A DNA stretch of 64,000 bases from Amycolatopsis solani (lineage in GTDB: Bacteria; Actinomycetota; Actinomycetes; Mycobacteriales; Pseudonocardiaceae): NCBI RefSeq assembly GCF_033441515.1, contig NZ_JAWQJT010000001.1, forward strand, positions 930,001-994,000. Direction: 5' to 3'. Below are positions 1-7,471 of this stretch, in pieces; position 1 is the stretch's first letter, and the number at the start of each line of letters is the position of its first letter. A model generated the notes under the pieces. The model was not told where the DNA came from, made no database searches, and worked only from the letters and a program-made list of their open reading frames with translations. The translations under genes and the position numbers were made by a program.

Positions 1-173
1 GTGTACGCGCGGGCGTTGTCGCCCGCCAGCTTCGCCGTCTCCGCCACGTTGTCGCCGTTGACGTCGGAAAGCGCGACGCGCGCACCCCGCCGGGCGAAGT
101 CCAGCGCCAGCGCGCGGCCGATGCCCGAGCCCGCCCCGGTGATCACCACGACCTTGTCCCCGAACCGCTTCAT
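1..173 (-). CDS. SDR family oxidoreductase, N-terminal part (cut by window edge)
   Basis: This is the first 57 or so residues of a short-chain dehydrogenase/reductase running off the left edge. It begins at the ATG complement at 171-173 and reads MKRFGDKVVVITGAGSGIGR, the classic N-terminal Rossmann nucleotide-binding motif (TGxxxGIG), followed by an ALDFARRGARVALSD segment; the Asp at the end of strand 2 suggests NAD preference. The substrate cannot be told from this fragment. The 133-base spacer to the divergent protease gene must hold both promoters. Confidence 0.85.
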   Translation of the reverse strand, partial: MKRFGDKVVVITGAGSGIGRALALDFARRGARVALSDVNGDNVAETAKLAGDNARAY

Positions 174-306
174 GGTCCCTCCCTGGGTGTTACTCGCGAG
201 TTACGGATATTAGCGGCTGTGAGCTTGCTGTGGGTGTGCTGTTTGTGTCGGTGCGACGCCTTATGGTGATCTGGTCGGAGCGCCGGGACGAACGGACGAG
301 GAGGCG

Positions 307-1104
307 ATGCGCGTGCGGCGGACGGCCGTCCTGCTCAGCGTCGCCGCGATCCTGCTGCTCGGCGCGGCCTTCGTGATCTTCGTGGAGCACCAGCCGCGGT
401 CCGCCGACGCGACGACGTCCGGCACCGTCGAGGCCGTGCCGGCGTCGACACCGGACCTGCCCGCGGGGTCGAGCCCCGCCGTCGGCGCGCTGTTCGTCGA
501 GGGCATGCACTACTGCACGGCCAGTGTCGTGCACAGCGACCAGGGCGACGTGCTGCTGACCGCGGCCCACTGCATCCACGACGGCGAAGGCGGCGGCTAC
601 CTCACCGGCGTCACCTTCGCGCCCGGCTACCACGACGGCGTCGCGCCGTTCGGCTTCTGGACGGTGTCCGACGAGCTGGTCGCGGCCGGCTGGAGCTCAT
701 CGTCGGACCCGGACCTCGACGTCGGCTTCGCGACCGCGCACCAGGCGGGCGCGACGGCGACGTTGGAGAGCCTGGTCGGCGCGAACACCCTCGCCACCGG
801 CACCGGGTTCCAGCAGGCCATCACGCTCACCGGCTACCCGGACGACGCCGAGGTGCCCGCGGTCTGCCAGAACACGACCCGCCAGCAGGACACCTACCAG
901 CTGAAAGTGGACTGCGCGGGCTTCCCGACCGGCACCAGCGGCGGCCCGTGGGTCACCGCCGAGGACCCGAAGACCCGGCTCGGCACGGTCATCGGCGTCA
1001 TCGGCGGTTTCGAGTACGGCGGCGACGACCCGGACACGTCGTACTCGAGCTACTTCGACACGGACGTCCAGGCCCTCTACCGGCAGACGACCGCCCGGGC
1101 ATGA
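307..1104 (+). CDS. Secreted trypsin-like serine protease (S1 family)
   Basis: A 265-residue exported chymotrypsin-fold protease. Residues 8-26 form one hydrophobic signal or anchor segment after an Arg-rich start. The catalytic triad is visible: His88 in LLTAAHC, a probable Asp138 in DPDLDVGFA, and Ser211 in GTSGGPW. Cysteine pairs flank the His and Ser regions as in this family. The start is set by a strong GAGGAGGC ribosome binding site just upstream of ATG 307. Substrate unknown; it resembles the many actinobacterial secreted trypsin-like peptidases. Confidence 0.85.
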   Translation: MRVRRTAVLLSVAAILLLGAAFVIFVEHQPRSADATTSGTVEAVPASTPDLPAGSSPAVGALFVEGMHYCTASVVHSDQGDVLLTAAHCIHDGEGGGYLTGVTFAPGYHDGVAPFGFWTVSDELVAAGWSSSSDPDLDVGFATAHQAGATATLESLVGANTLATGTGFQQAITLTGYPDDAEVPAVCQNTTRQQDTYQLKVDCAGFPTGTSGGPWVTAEDPKTRLGTVIGVIGGFEYGGDDPDTSYSSYFDTDVQALYRQTTARA

Positions 1105-1111
1105 TGCGGGT

Positions 1112-1336
1112 ATGAGCGATCCCGTCGACGTACCCATCACCGGAGAGCCGATCCGGCTCGGCCAGTTCCTCAAGCTGGCCGGCCTCGCCGAGGACGGCTC
1201 GCACGCCAAGGACCTGATCGACGCCGAGGAGGTCACGGTCAACGGCGAGGTGGAGACCCGCCGCGGCCGCCAGCTGACCGACGGCGACGTCGTGGCCGTC
1301 GGCCCCGACCGCGGCAAGGTCATCCTGGTCCGCTGA
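1112..1336 (+). CDS. Small S4-domain RNA-binding protein
   Basis: A 74-residue protein that is almost entirely one S4 domain (residues 14-70: IRLGQFLKLAGLAEDGSHAK onward, then VTVNGEVETRRGRQLTDGD). This is the pattern of YbcJ/RqcP-like stand-alone S4 proteins, which bind structured RNA or ribosomal particles. It starts seven bases after the protease gene, so it may be cotranscribed, though the functions look unrelated. The exact RNA target cannot be read from the sequence. Confidence 0.85.
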   Translation: MSDPVDVPITGEPIRLGQFLKLAGLAEDGSHAKDLIDAEEVTVNGEVETRRGRQLTDGDVVAVGPDRGKVILVR

Positions 1337-1340
1337 CCCA

Positions 1341-1427
1341 AGCGCCCCAAGGTGGCCTTCGGTGCGTCAGACGCACCCAAGGCGGCCTTCGGTGCGCGAG
1401 ACGCAACCAAGGCCACCTTGGGGCGCT
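1341..1427. repeat. Compound inverted repeat between convergent genes
   Basis: Perfect 19-base arms (1341-1359 and 1409-1427, beginning AGCGCCCCAAGGTGGCC) enclose two inner copies of a CTTCGGTGCG...GACGCA palindrome, the first being GGTGCGTCAGACGCACC at 1361-1377. A related element with the same core occurs at 47795-47841. It lies exactly between two convergent stop codons (1336 and 1438), so it may work as a bidirectional terminator, but the sharing of its core with a distant locus marks it as a dispersed repeat family. Confidence 0.75.
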
Positions 1428-1437
1428 CGAACCGGGG

Positions 1438-2391
1438 TCAGCCGACGCTCGTGAGGGGCGGGAGGCCGAGCGAAGCGGCGAGGGCGTCCAGCTCCCGGCG
1501 GACCGGGCCGGCCAGCGGGACGCCGAGCGCGCGGCACTGCTCCAGGTGCTGGGCCTCGCGCCAGCCCGGGTAGCGGATCGGCGCGCCGCCGTCCCAGCCG
1601 AGCATGCTGCCGAACAACGCGCTCGCCGCGCGGTAGAAGCCGTCGGCGCTGCGCAACGTCGTCGGGGCGATGGCCAGCACCAGCAGGCCGGTGTCGTGCT
1701 CGTGGTCGGCGACGCCGGAAAGCACGCCGGCGAGCACCTCGACCAGCAGCGTCAGCCCGGCGGCTTCGGCGCCCGGCTTGTCCATGTCGAACACGAACTC
1801 CGGGTACGCGCCGCCGGGCGCGGCCATGCCGAGCGGGTTCATCGGCTGGCCCGGTTCGCCGCCGGCGGCGAGCACCAGCCCGATCATCGCGTGCGGCAGC
1901 GCCCGCGCGGCGTGGTGCCCGGCCCGGCCGAACGGCCCGATCCCGCGCAGGGAAACCAGCCCGACGCCGTACCGGCCGGCCCGGGTGACCGCCCGGTCCA
2001 TCGCGTCGCCGACGGCCCAGAGCCCGGACGCGCGGCGGTAGTCGATCAGCGCGGCGGCCCCGCGGTCGGCGATCATCAGCGGCCGGGCGTGCGGCACGAC
2101 GTGCCCGTTTTCCAGCAGTGGCAAGTGGACGCGGGTCAGGTCGGCGACCCCGGTGTCCGGCGAACCGGTCAGGTCGCCGTGGCAGAGGGCCTCCGCCGCG
2201 ATGCGCGCGCGGGCTTCGGGGAAACCGTGGGCGGCGAAGACGTGCGCCACGAGCGTGACCAGCTCGTCGGCTCGCACGCGGGGCCAGGCCTGTTCCGGGA
2301 TCGGGGTTTCCGGCGGCTCGGCGTCGAGGACCGGGGGTTCGGGGCGGGCGGAGCGGAACGGTCTGAGGGGCACTGCTCCGACCTTGCCCAA
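1438..2391 (-). CDS. Malate/L-lactate dehydrogenase family (Ldh_2) oxidoreductase
   Basis: A 317-residue member of the Ldh/YlbC/ureidoglycolate dehydrogenase family of NAD(P)-dependent 2-hydroxyacid dehydrogenases. The N-terminal segment RVRADELVTLVAHVFAAHGF and the downstream GHVVPHARP, GIGPFGRAGHHAARAL and NPLGMAAPGG motifs are typical. It has an unusually long Pro-rich N-terminal tail of about 35 residues, so the true start may lie further inside. The substrate is not predictable. It ends convergent to the S4 gene with the compound inverted repeat between them. Confidence 0.75.
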   Translation of the reverse strand: MGKVGAVPLRPFRSARPEPPVLDAEPPETPIPEQAWPRVRADELVTLVAHVFAAHGFPEARARIAAEALCHGDLTGSPDTGVADLTRVHLPLLENGHVVPHARPLMIADRGAAALIDYRRASGLWAVGDAMDRAVTRAGRYGVGLVSLRGIGPFGRAGHHAARALPHAMIGLVLAAGGEPGQPMNPLGMAAPGGAYPEFVFDMDKPGAEAAGLTLLVEVLAGVLSGVADHEHDTGLLVLAIAPTTLRSADGFYRAASALFGSMLGWDGGAPIRYPGWREAQHLEQCRALGVPLAGPVRRELDALAASLGLPPLTSVG

Positions 2392-2475
2392 GCGGCGGTT
2401 CGGGCGTCAACGAGGTGGGGCCAGGCCTAACCGACCGTGTGATCGGGGCGCCCGAAGAGTCGTACCCTGGGCGGC

Positions 2476-2757
2476 ATGTGCCGAAACATCACCACCCTCC
2501 GGGGGCTCCAGCCGGCCGCGACCGGCGAGGAGATCGAGGCCGCGGCCCGCCAGTACGTCCGCAAGGTGACCGGCGTGCAGTCGCTTTCGGACGCCACGCG
2601 CGAGCCCTTCGAGGCCGCGGTCGCCGAGATCACGGCGATCACCACGCGGCTGCTGGAGCAGCTGCCCGAACGCCGTCAGCCGCCGGCGACCGTGCCGCCG
2701 TTGCGGCGTCCCGAAGTCCAGGCGCGGATCGCCGCGAAAGCCTTGCGACAGCCGTGA
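2476..2757 (+). CDS. DUF2277 domain-containing protein
   Basis: A 93-residue protein with the invariant start MCRNITTLRGLQP followed by EEIEAAARQYVRKVTG, which defines DUF2277, a small helical family of unknown function widespread in actinobacteria. The family is full length here. A -10 hexamer TACCCT at 2463-2468 ends seven bases before the ATG, so the mRNA is probably leaderless. The gene is divergent from the Ldh-type dehydrogenase. Confidence 0.85.
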   Translation: MCRNITTLRGLQPAATGEEIEAAARQYVRKVTGVQSLSDATREPFEAAVAEITAITTRLLEQLPERRQPPATVPPLRRPEVQARIAAKALRQP

Positions 2758-2768
2758 TCCGGCGCCGA

Positions 2769-2774
2769 TAGGCT
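2769..2774 (+). promoter_or_regulatory. Leaderless -10 element of the patatin gene
   Basis: TAGGCT fits the actinobacterial TANNNT -10 consensus and ends six bases before the ATG at 2781, placing the predicted transcription start on the first base of the start codon. Confidence 0.55.
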
Positions 2775-2780
2775 GTCGGC

Positions 2781-3620
2781 ATGGGTGGACAGGCTTTGGT
2801 GCTGGGCGGCGGCGGGGTCGCCGGGATCGCGTGGACGACGGGGTTGCTGACCGGGCTCGCCGAGCACGGGCAGGACCTCACCGGTGCCGACCTGCTCGTC
2901 GGGACGTCGGCGGGCGCGGCGGTCGCGGCGCAGGTGACCAGCGGGCTGCCGCTGGCCGAGCTGTTCGCCCGCCAGGCCGATCCGGCGCGCCAGGCGCCGG
3001 AGATCCCGGCCGACATCGACTTCGAGAAGTTCGCCGCCGACTTCGGCGGCGCGCTCACCGGCACGGCGGACCCCGCCGAGGTCCGGCGCGCGGTCGGCCG
3101 GCTGGCACTGGCGGCCGAAACGGTGCCCGAAGCCGACCGGCGCGCGGTGCTCGAAGCGCGGCTGCCGGTGCACGAGTGGCCCGAGCAGCGCCTGGTGATC
3201 GTGGCGGTGGACGCCGAAACCGGCGAACCCCGCCGCTTCGACCGCGCCTCCGGGGTCTCCCTGGTCGACGCGGTGGCGGCGAGCTGCGCGGTCCCGGGCG
3301 TCTGGCCCCCGGTGACGATCGACGGCCGCCGCTACGTCGACGGCGGCGTCCGCTCCGGCGAGAACGCCGACTACGCGACGGGCTGCACCCGCGTCACGGT
3401 CGTTTCCCCGCTCGGCCCGGATTCCCCGCTGCCGATGGAAAAGCCGCTGTCCACGGTCCTGGACGAGCTGCGCGCGGCGGGCGCGGAGGTTGCGCTGATC
3501 ACCCCGGACGAGGCTTCGATCGAGGCGATCGGCGAGAACCCGCTGGACCCGGCGACCCGCACGCCGGCGGCCGAAGCGGGCCGCGCCCAGGGTGCCGCGC
3601 TCACACTGAGCTGGACTTAG
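2781..3620 (+). CDS. Patatin-like phospholipase
   Basis: A 279-residue lipid acyl hydrolase. The glycine-rich oxyanion loop is GGGGVAG (residues 9-15), the nucleophile is Ser43 in GTSAG, and the catalytic Asp sits in the DGG motif (YVDGGVRSGENAD). No signal peptide or membrane segment, so it should be cytosolic. The start is supported by the leaderless -10 at 2769-2774. Its 3' end overlaps the last bases of the convergent membrane-protein gene by about 20 bases. The natural substrate is unknown. Confidence 0.88.
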   Translation: MGGQALVLGGGGVAGIAWTTGLLTGLAEHGQDLTGADLLVGTSAGAAVAAQVTSGLPLAELFARQADPARQAPEIPADIDFEKFAADFGGALTGTADPAEVRRAVGRLALAAETVPEADRRAVLEARLPVHEWPEQRLVIVAVDAETGEPRRFDRASGVSLVDAVAASCAVPGVWPPVTIDGRRYVDGGVRSGENADYATGCTRVTVVSPLGPDSPLPMEKPLSTVLDELRAAGAEVALITPDEASIEAIGENPLDPATRTPAAEAGRAQGAALTLSWT

Positions 3621-4005
3621 CCCGGCGGATCGCCGGCCGCAGCCCGACGTTGCCCGCCACGAACCCCGCCGCGCAGACGCCGAAGATCCACGGGCCAGGG
3701 ATGCGCAGTTCGCCCCTGGTCTCGGCCGCGGGCTCCTCGTCGTGGGCCCAGTAGCGGACCTCGAGGCGGGCGCCGTGCGGGTAACCGCGGCTGACACGCA
3801 CGTCCCGGTAGCGGAGGCCGCCGGGTTCGTCGACGCGCGCGACCACCGTGGACCGGTCGACGACCCGCTCGACGGTCGCGGTACCCACCAGTGAGCCGGA
3901 CCGGTCCCGGAGCGTGCCGCCGATGATCGCGGCCGCGAGCAGGGAACCGAGCATCACCGCCAGCGAGACGGCGGCCACCGCGCCCCGGACCACGTCCGTC
4001 TTCAC
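3601..4005 (-). CDS. DUF3592-like membrane protein, copy 4 of a tandem family (most divergent)
   Basis: A 134-residue protein read from GTG 4005 (VKTDVVRGAVAAVSLAVML). It has an N-terminal membrane helix, a short beta-rich extracytoplasmic domain (VGTATVERVVDRSTVVARV, ending in LEVRYWAHDEEP) and a second helix near the C-terminus, the layout of DUF3592. The start codon overlaps the stop of the preceding paralogue as GTGA, indicating translational coupling. It is the least similar of the four copies. Longer upstream readings in this frame run over the neighbour and are not credible. Confidence 0.7.
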   Translation of the reverse strand: MKTDVVRGAVAAVSLAVMLGSLLAAAIIGGTLRDRSGSLVGTATVERVVDRSTVVARVDEPGGLRYRDVRVSRGYPHGARLEVRYWAHDEEPAAETRGELRIPGPWIFGVCAAGFVAGNVGLRPAIRRAKSSSV

Positions 4006-4424
4006 CGGCGTCGCCGGATGCGGTTGTGCCGCACGAAGACCACGACGGTGCCGGCCGCGCCCAGCAACGACACCACCCCGCCGTAGACGATCGGCGTGAC
4101 GTACTTGTCGCCCGCGTCGAATTCCGCCCGGCCTTCGTCGGGCCACACCCGAATCTGGACCCGCTTGCCCACGGGGACCCGGCGCCGGTCCAGCTCGAAG
4201 GTCTGCCTCTTGGTCCGCCCGTCGGGTCCGGTGTACTCGACGGCCGCGGACCGGTCCCGCGGGTCACCGACCTCGACGACCTGCCCCCAGAAGAGCCCGG
4301 CCGACCGGTGCACGTCCGCGGCCATGGCGATGCCGGTGGCCAGCACCGCAGAGCCGCCGACCAGCATCAGCAGCGGGAGCCACAGCAGGGCCGCCGGCGG
4401 CAGCCAGGATCTCCACGACTTCAT
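4002..4424 (-). CDS. DUF3592-like membrane protein, copy 3
   Basis: A 140-residue two-helix membrane protein starting MKSWRSWLPPAALLWLPLLM. Between the helices lies a domain with RSAGLFWGQVVEV, VEYTGPDGRTKRQTF and VQIRVWPDEGRAEFD, closely matching copies 1 and 2. It ends RIRRRR, a basic cytoplasmic tail. It is separated from copy 2 by about 40 bases, the only gap in the series. Function unknown; DUF3592 proteins are small envelope proteins without a defined activity. Confidence 0.72.
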   Translation of the reverse strand: MKSWRSWLPPAALLWLPLLMLVGGSAVLATGIAMAADVHRSAGLFWGQVVEVGDPRDRSAAVEYTGPDGRTKRQTFELDRRRVPVGKRVQIRVWPDEGRAEFDAGDKYVTPIVYGGVVSLLGAAGTVVVFVRHNRIRRRR

Positions 4425-4465
4425 GCCCCCAGCACGCCGTCGCGACCGCCGCGGTTGCCCGGCCG

Positions 4466-4879
4466 TCACGACCGGCGCCGTTCGCGGTGGTGCCGCAGGA
4501 AGGCCAGCACGGCGGCGGCCGCGCCGAGCAGCGCCAGCACCCCGCCCACCACCAGCGTCGAGGTGTGGGAGACGCCGAAGTCGAGTTCCGTCCGCCGTTC
4601 GGCGGGCCACACGCGGACCTGGACCGTCTCGCCCACGCGAAGCGCCGGCTTCTGGAGCCCGAAGTTCGCCGTGGCGGGCCGCCCGTCGACGCTGGTGAAC
4701 TCGACGTCCGCGGTCCGCTCGTGGGTCGCGACGACCCGGCCCGCGAAGACCCCCGCCGACCGGCTCTCGTCCGCGAGGTTCACCGCACCGACGCCCAGCA
4801 CCCCGAGCCCGCCGGCCAGCATCAGCAACGGCAGCCACAGGACGGCCGCCGGGGGCAGCCGGCGCGACCCCGCCGTCAC
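4466..4879 (-). CDS. DUF3592-like membrane protein, copy 2
   Basis: A 137-residue paralogue starting at GTG 4879 (VTAGSRRLPPAAVLWLPLLM). It has the same plan: membrane helix, extracytoplasmic domain with VDGRPATANFG and VQVRVWPAERRTELDFG, second helix, basic tail ERRRS. The GTG overlaps the TGA of copy 1 as GTGA. The very similar VxVRVWPAERR strand in copies 1 and 2 indicates recent duplication. Confidence 0.72.
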   Translation of the reverse strand: MTAGSRRLPPAAVLWLPLLMLAGGLGVLGVGAVNLADESRSAGVFAGRVVATHERTADVEFTSVDGRPATANFGLQKPALRVGETVQVRVWPAERRTELDFGVSHTSTLVVGGVLALLGAAAAVLAFLRHHRERRRS

Positions 4880-5298
4880 GACCGGCGCCGTTCGCGACGC
4901 CGCCGGACGACGGCGACGACCCAGCCACCCGCGCCGAGCAGTGCGAGCACGCCGCCGACCACCATCGTCGCCTCGTGCGAGACCCCGTACTCGAGCGCCA
5001 CCCGCCGTTCGGCCGGCCACACCCGGACCTGGACCTCGTCGCCCGGGTAGACGCCCCGCTTCCGGTGCTCGACGGTCACGGTGGTGGTTCGCCCGTCGGG
5101 CCCGGTGAACTCGACGTCGGCGGTCCGGTACTGCCGCGAACCGGTCGCGACGACCCGCGCCGGGAACACCCCGGCCGAGCGCGCGTCGTCCTCGTGCTGA
5201 CCATCGCCGATGCCCAGCACGACCAGCCCGGCCAGCAAGACCAGCACCGGCACCCACAGCGCGAGCGTCCGGCGCAGGCCCACCCCAGGCGATGTCAT
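4876..5298 (-). CDS. DUF3592-like membrane protein, copy 1 (operon leader)
   Basis: A 140-residue protein starting MTSPGVGLRRTLALWVPVLV. Helices at about residues 10-30 and 105-128 flank a domain containing RSAGVFPARVVATG, ADVEFTGPDGRTTTV and VQVRVWPAERRVALEYG. It is the first gene of a four-gene minus-strand tandem array that runs to the patatin gene. What the array does is unknown; it probably encodes interacting or redundant envelope proteins. Confidence 0.72.
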   Translation of the reverse strand: MTSPGVGLRRTLALWVPVLVLLAGLVVLGIGDGQHEDDARSAGVFPARVVATGSRQYRTADVEFTGPDGRTTTVTVEHRKRGVYPGDEVQVRVWPAERRVALEYGVSHEATMVVGGVLALLGAGGWVVAVVRRRRERRRS

Positions 5299-5375
5299 GC
5301 GATGAGCACGCCGCCGGGACCGCCGCGGTTGCCCCGGCGAGGCGGAAGACTCCGTCGGCTACCCTCGTGGGCAGG

Positions 5376-5462
5376 GGTAGCGTGTCCGAGCGGCCGAAGG
5401 AACATGTCTTGAAAACATGCGAGGGGGCAACCTCTCCGTGGGTTCGAATCCCACCGCTACCG
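5376..5462 (+). tRNA. tRNA-Ser (anticodon UGA)
   Basis: An 87-base class II tRNA. The acceptor stem pairs GGTAGCG (5376-5382) with CGCTACC (5455-5461), with discriminator G at 5462. The anticodon stem is CATGT/ACATG around the loop CTTGAAA, giving anticodon TGA at 5410-5412. A long variable arm follows (CGAGGGGGCAACCTCTC), then the T-arm GGGTTCGAATCCC. CCA is not encoded. A -10-like TACCCT lies at 5360-5365. Confidence 0.96.
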
Positions 5463-5470
5463 CACTGAGC

Positions 5471-5495
5471 ACCCGGGCGCCGGCCGCGCCCGGGT
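5471..5495. terminator. GC-rich hairpin between tRNA-Ser and the MarR gene
   Basis: Arms ACCCGGGCGC (5471-5480) and GCGCCCGGGT (5486-5495) form a perfect 10-base-pair stem with a five-base loop, directly after the tRNA and abutting the stop of the convergent MarR gene. There is no clear T tract. Confidence 0.6.
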
Positions 5496-5969
5496 TCAGC
5501 TTTCGGTTTCCGACAGGTGGTCCAGCACGCGCTCGAAGGCCGCCGCGATCGTTGCCTGCTCGGTCGGGCTCAGCAGGTCGATCAGGTGCTCGCGGACGCC
5601 TTCCACGTGTGTCGGCGCCGCCGTCTTCAGCAGGGCCGCGCCGTCCTCGGTCAGCTCCGTGATGACGCCGCGCTTGTCCTCCGGGTCGCGGGCCCGCCGG
5701 ACCAGTCCGATGTCCTCGAGCCGGCCGACCTGGTGCGAAAGCCTGCTCTTCGTCGATCCCATCATCGACGCCAGTTCCGACATGCGCATCCGGTGCTCGG
5801 GCTGGATTTCGAGGCAGACGAGCACCTCGTAGTCCGTGAGCGACACCTCGTGCCGGTCGGACAGTTCGCGGTGCAGGCGCTGCCGCAGCCGCAGCGTCGC
5901 GACGATGTAGGAGCGCCACGCCGCCATCTCGGCATCGTTCAACCACCGCACAGGTCGCTCCTCGGTCAT
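5496..5969 (-). CDS. MarR family transcriptional regulator
   Basis: A 157-residue winged-helix regulator starting MTEERPVRWLNDAEMAAWR. The core shows LTDYEVLVCLEIQP, the recognition region MRMSELASMMGSTKSRLSHQ with VGRLEDIGLVRR, and the wing RDPEDKRGVITELTEDG, all typical of MarR. Members bind as dimers to palindromes and often respond to phenolic or oxidative signals; the effector here is unknown. No target gene is adjacent on the same strand, so it may control its own promoter or distant genes. Confidence 0.9.
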   Translation of the reverse strand: MTEERPVRWLNDAEMAAWRSYIVATLRLRQRLHRELSDRHEVSLTDYEVLVCLEIQPEHRMRMSELASMMGSTKSRLSHQVGRLEDIGLVRRARDPEDKRGVITELTEDGAALLKTAAPTHVEGVREHLIDLLSPTEQATIAAAFERVLDHLSETES

Positions 5970-6423
5970 AAGGCAGCGTAGAACGCTGATCAAGGGAACG
6001 CGCGGTCCGAGTCCGATCCGTCGGCCGGTGAAGACACCACCGCAACATCGCCCGAAGGTGGGGTTACGAAAAGGTTGAGACTCGGACCGAAAAGGCGCAT
6101 TCTGCTTGTCGGTGGACGGTTGGCCAGGTATGCGGCACGACGACGGTGACGTGCCGGCCCGGGTGCCCCGCCAGGAGAGGTCAGGTGGTTGCGTGACGGG
6201 TGATCCTCGCGGTTGACCGCCCGCTGCGTCCCCGCGACCGGAACGGACTTCTACCGGGTCGATCGCGATTGTGAGCAGCACGAGCGCGGGCTTCTACGGT
6301 GCGTTCACGCATTCGGCGTCGATCGGGCCTGTTTCCGGTCACGGCCTCGGAAGCCGTGACGGCAGCGCCTGAACGCCGGCCCGGATGCGGCCAACCGCCC
6401 GACGAACAGAATCTCGGTACAAC
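5970..6423. other. Non-coding stretch upstream of MarR and the metallopeptidase
   Basis: About 450 bases with no convincing gene on either strand. Short open frames here have no ribosome binding site and no recognisable content. It separates divergent genes and probably holds the MarR promoter and possible upstream control sequences. Confidence 0.5.
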
Positions 6424-6462
6424 GCCTGGGTGCGGCCGTCAGCGCGACGGCCGCGCCCAGGC
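6424..6462. promoter_or_regulatory. Strong 17-bp hairpin immediately upstream of the metallopeptidase promoter
   Basis: Arms 6424-6440 and 6446-6462 (starting GCCTGGGTGCGG) pair over 17 positions with one G-T pair and a five-base AGCGC loop. It ends four bases before the -10 element, so it covers the place where a -35 box would be. It could be a terminator of upstream transcription or an operator. Confidence 0.5.
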
Positions 6463-6466
6463 TCGT

Positions 6467-6472
6467 TAATAT
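6467..6472 (+). promoter_or_regulatory. Leaderless -10 element of the metallopeptidase gene
   Basis: TAATAT ends six bases before GTG 6479, predicting a leaderless transcript starting at the start codon; no ribosome binding site is present. Confidence 0.6.
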
Positions 6473-6478
6473 CGGCGG

Positions 6479-7417
6479 GTGAGGTTCGACGACGACGCCG
6501 GCTTGGACGCTTCCGAAGTCCAGGACCTGCGCGGTAGCGGCGATGGTGGCGGCGGCGGGATCGGCGGCCGGGTGGCACTGGGTGGTGGCGGGCTCGGCGT
6601 GGTGGGCCTGATCATCTACTTCGTGCTCTCCCAGCTCGGCGGGGTCAGCGTCGGCGGCGGCAGCGGGAGCGGCTTGAGCGGCGGGCTCGGCGGCGTCGGG
6701 TCCGGCCAGCAGGTCGACAACACGCAGCTGTCGAGCGAGTGCAAGACCGGCGCGGACGCGAACAAGAACCACGACTGCGCGATCGTCGCGATCGTGAACT
6801 CCGTCCAGGACTACTGGGCGCAGCAGTTCGCGCGGTCCGGCTCGACCTACCAGAAGGCGCCGACCAAGTTCTTCAACGGCGGCGTGCGCACCGGCTGCGG
6901 CAGCGCCACGTCCGACACCGGCCCGTTCTACTGCCCGGCGGACTCCGACGTCTACATCGACCTCTCGTTCTTCGACGAGCTGAAGACGCGCTTCGGCGCG
7001 CAGGGCGGCCTCTTCACCGAGGCGTACGTGCTGGCCCACGAGTACGGCCACCACGTGCAGAACCTGCTCGGGACGTCGAAGAAGGGCACCGGCACCGGCC
7101 CGACGTCCGGTTCGGTGCGACTCGAACTGCAGGCCGACTGCTACGCCGGCGTCTGGGCCAACCACGCCACGACGACGCCGACCGACACCGGCAAGCCACT
7201 GATCACCGACGTCAGCCAGGACGACATCGCGTCCGCGCTGGACACCGCGTCCCGCATCGGCGACGACTACATCCAGGAGAAGCTCGGCGGCGGCCAGGTC
7301 GACCGCTCGAAGTTCACCCACGGCACGTCCGCGCAGCGCAAGAAGTGGTTCACCACCGGCTTCCAGACCGGCGAGCCCGCCCGCTGCGACACCTTCGGCA
7401 CGAACAACCTGGGCTGA
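6479..7417 (+). CDS. Neutral zinc metallopeptidase, YpfJ family
   Basis: A 312-residue membrane-anchored protein of the YpfJ/KPN_00274 family. The N-terminus MRFDDDAGLDASEVQDLRG is a family signature, then a Gly-rich linker and one membrane helix (about residues 33-52). The zinc site is HEYGH (His187-His191), with a likely third ligand in RLELQADCYAG. Cysteines in STCK-like and GCGSATS segments suggest a disulfide-stabilised extracellular domain. The substrate is unknown. It converges on the M28 aminopeptidase gene. Confidence 0.88.
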   Translation: MRFDDDAGLDASEVQDLRGSGDGGGGGIGGRVALGGGGLGVVGLIIYFVLSQLGGVSVGGGSGSGLSGGLGGVGSGQQVDNTQLSSECKTGADANKNHDCAIVAIVNSVQDYWAQQFARSGSTYQKAPTKFFNGGVRTGCGSATSDTGPFYCPADSDVYIDLSFFDELKTRFGAQGGLFTEAYVLAHEYGHHVQNLLGTSKKGTGTGPTSGSVRLELQADCYAGVWANHATTTPTDTGKPLITDVSQDDIASALDTASRIGDDYIQEKLGGGQVDRSKFTHGTSAQRKKWFTTGFQTGEPARCDTFGTNNLG

Positions 7418-7428
7418 CGCAGCCACGA

Positions 7429-7463
7429 CGAAGGGGCCGCCCCGCACCGGGACGGCCCCTTCG
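7429..7463. terminator. Bidirectional terminator between convergent peptidase genes
   Basis: CGAAGGGGCCG (7429-7439) pairs with CGGCCCCTTCG (7453-7463), with further C/G pairing toward the loop. It is centred between the stop codons at 7417 and 7472. Confidence 0.75.
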
Positions 7464-7471
7464 GTCTGATC

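Noticed and set aside
5376..5462. tRNA-Ser as the attachment site of an integrated island
   Set aside because: No integrase, no direct repeat of the tRNA 3' end and no change of base composition next to it.
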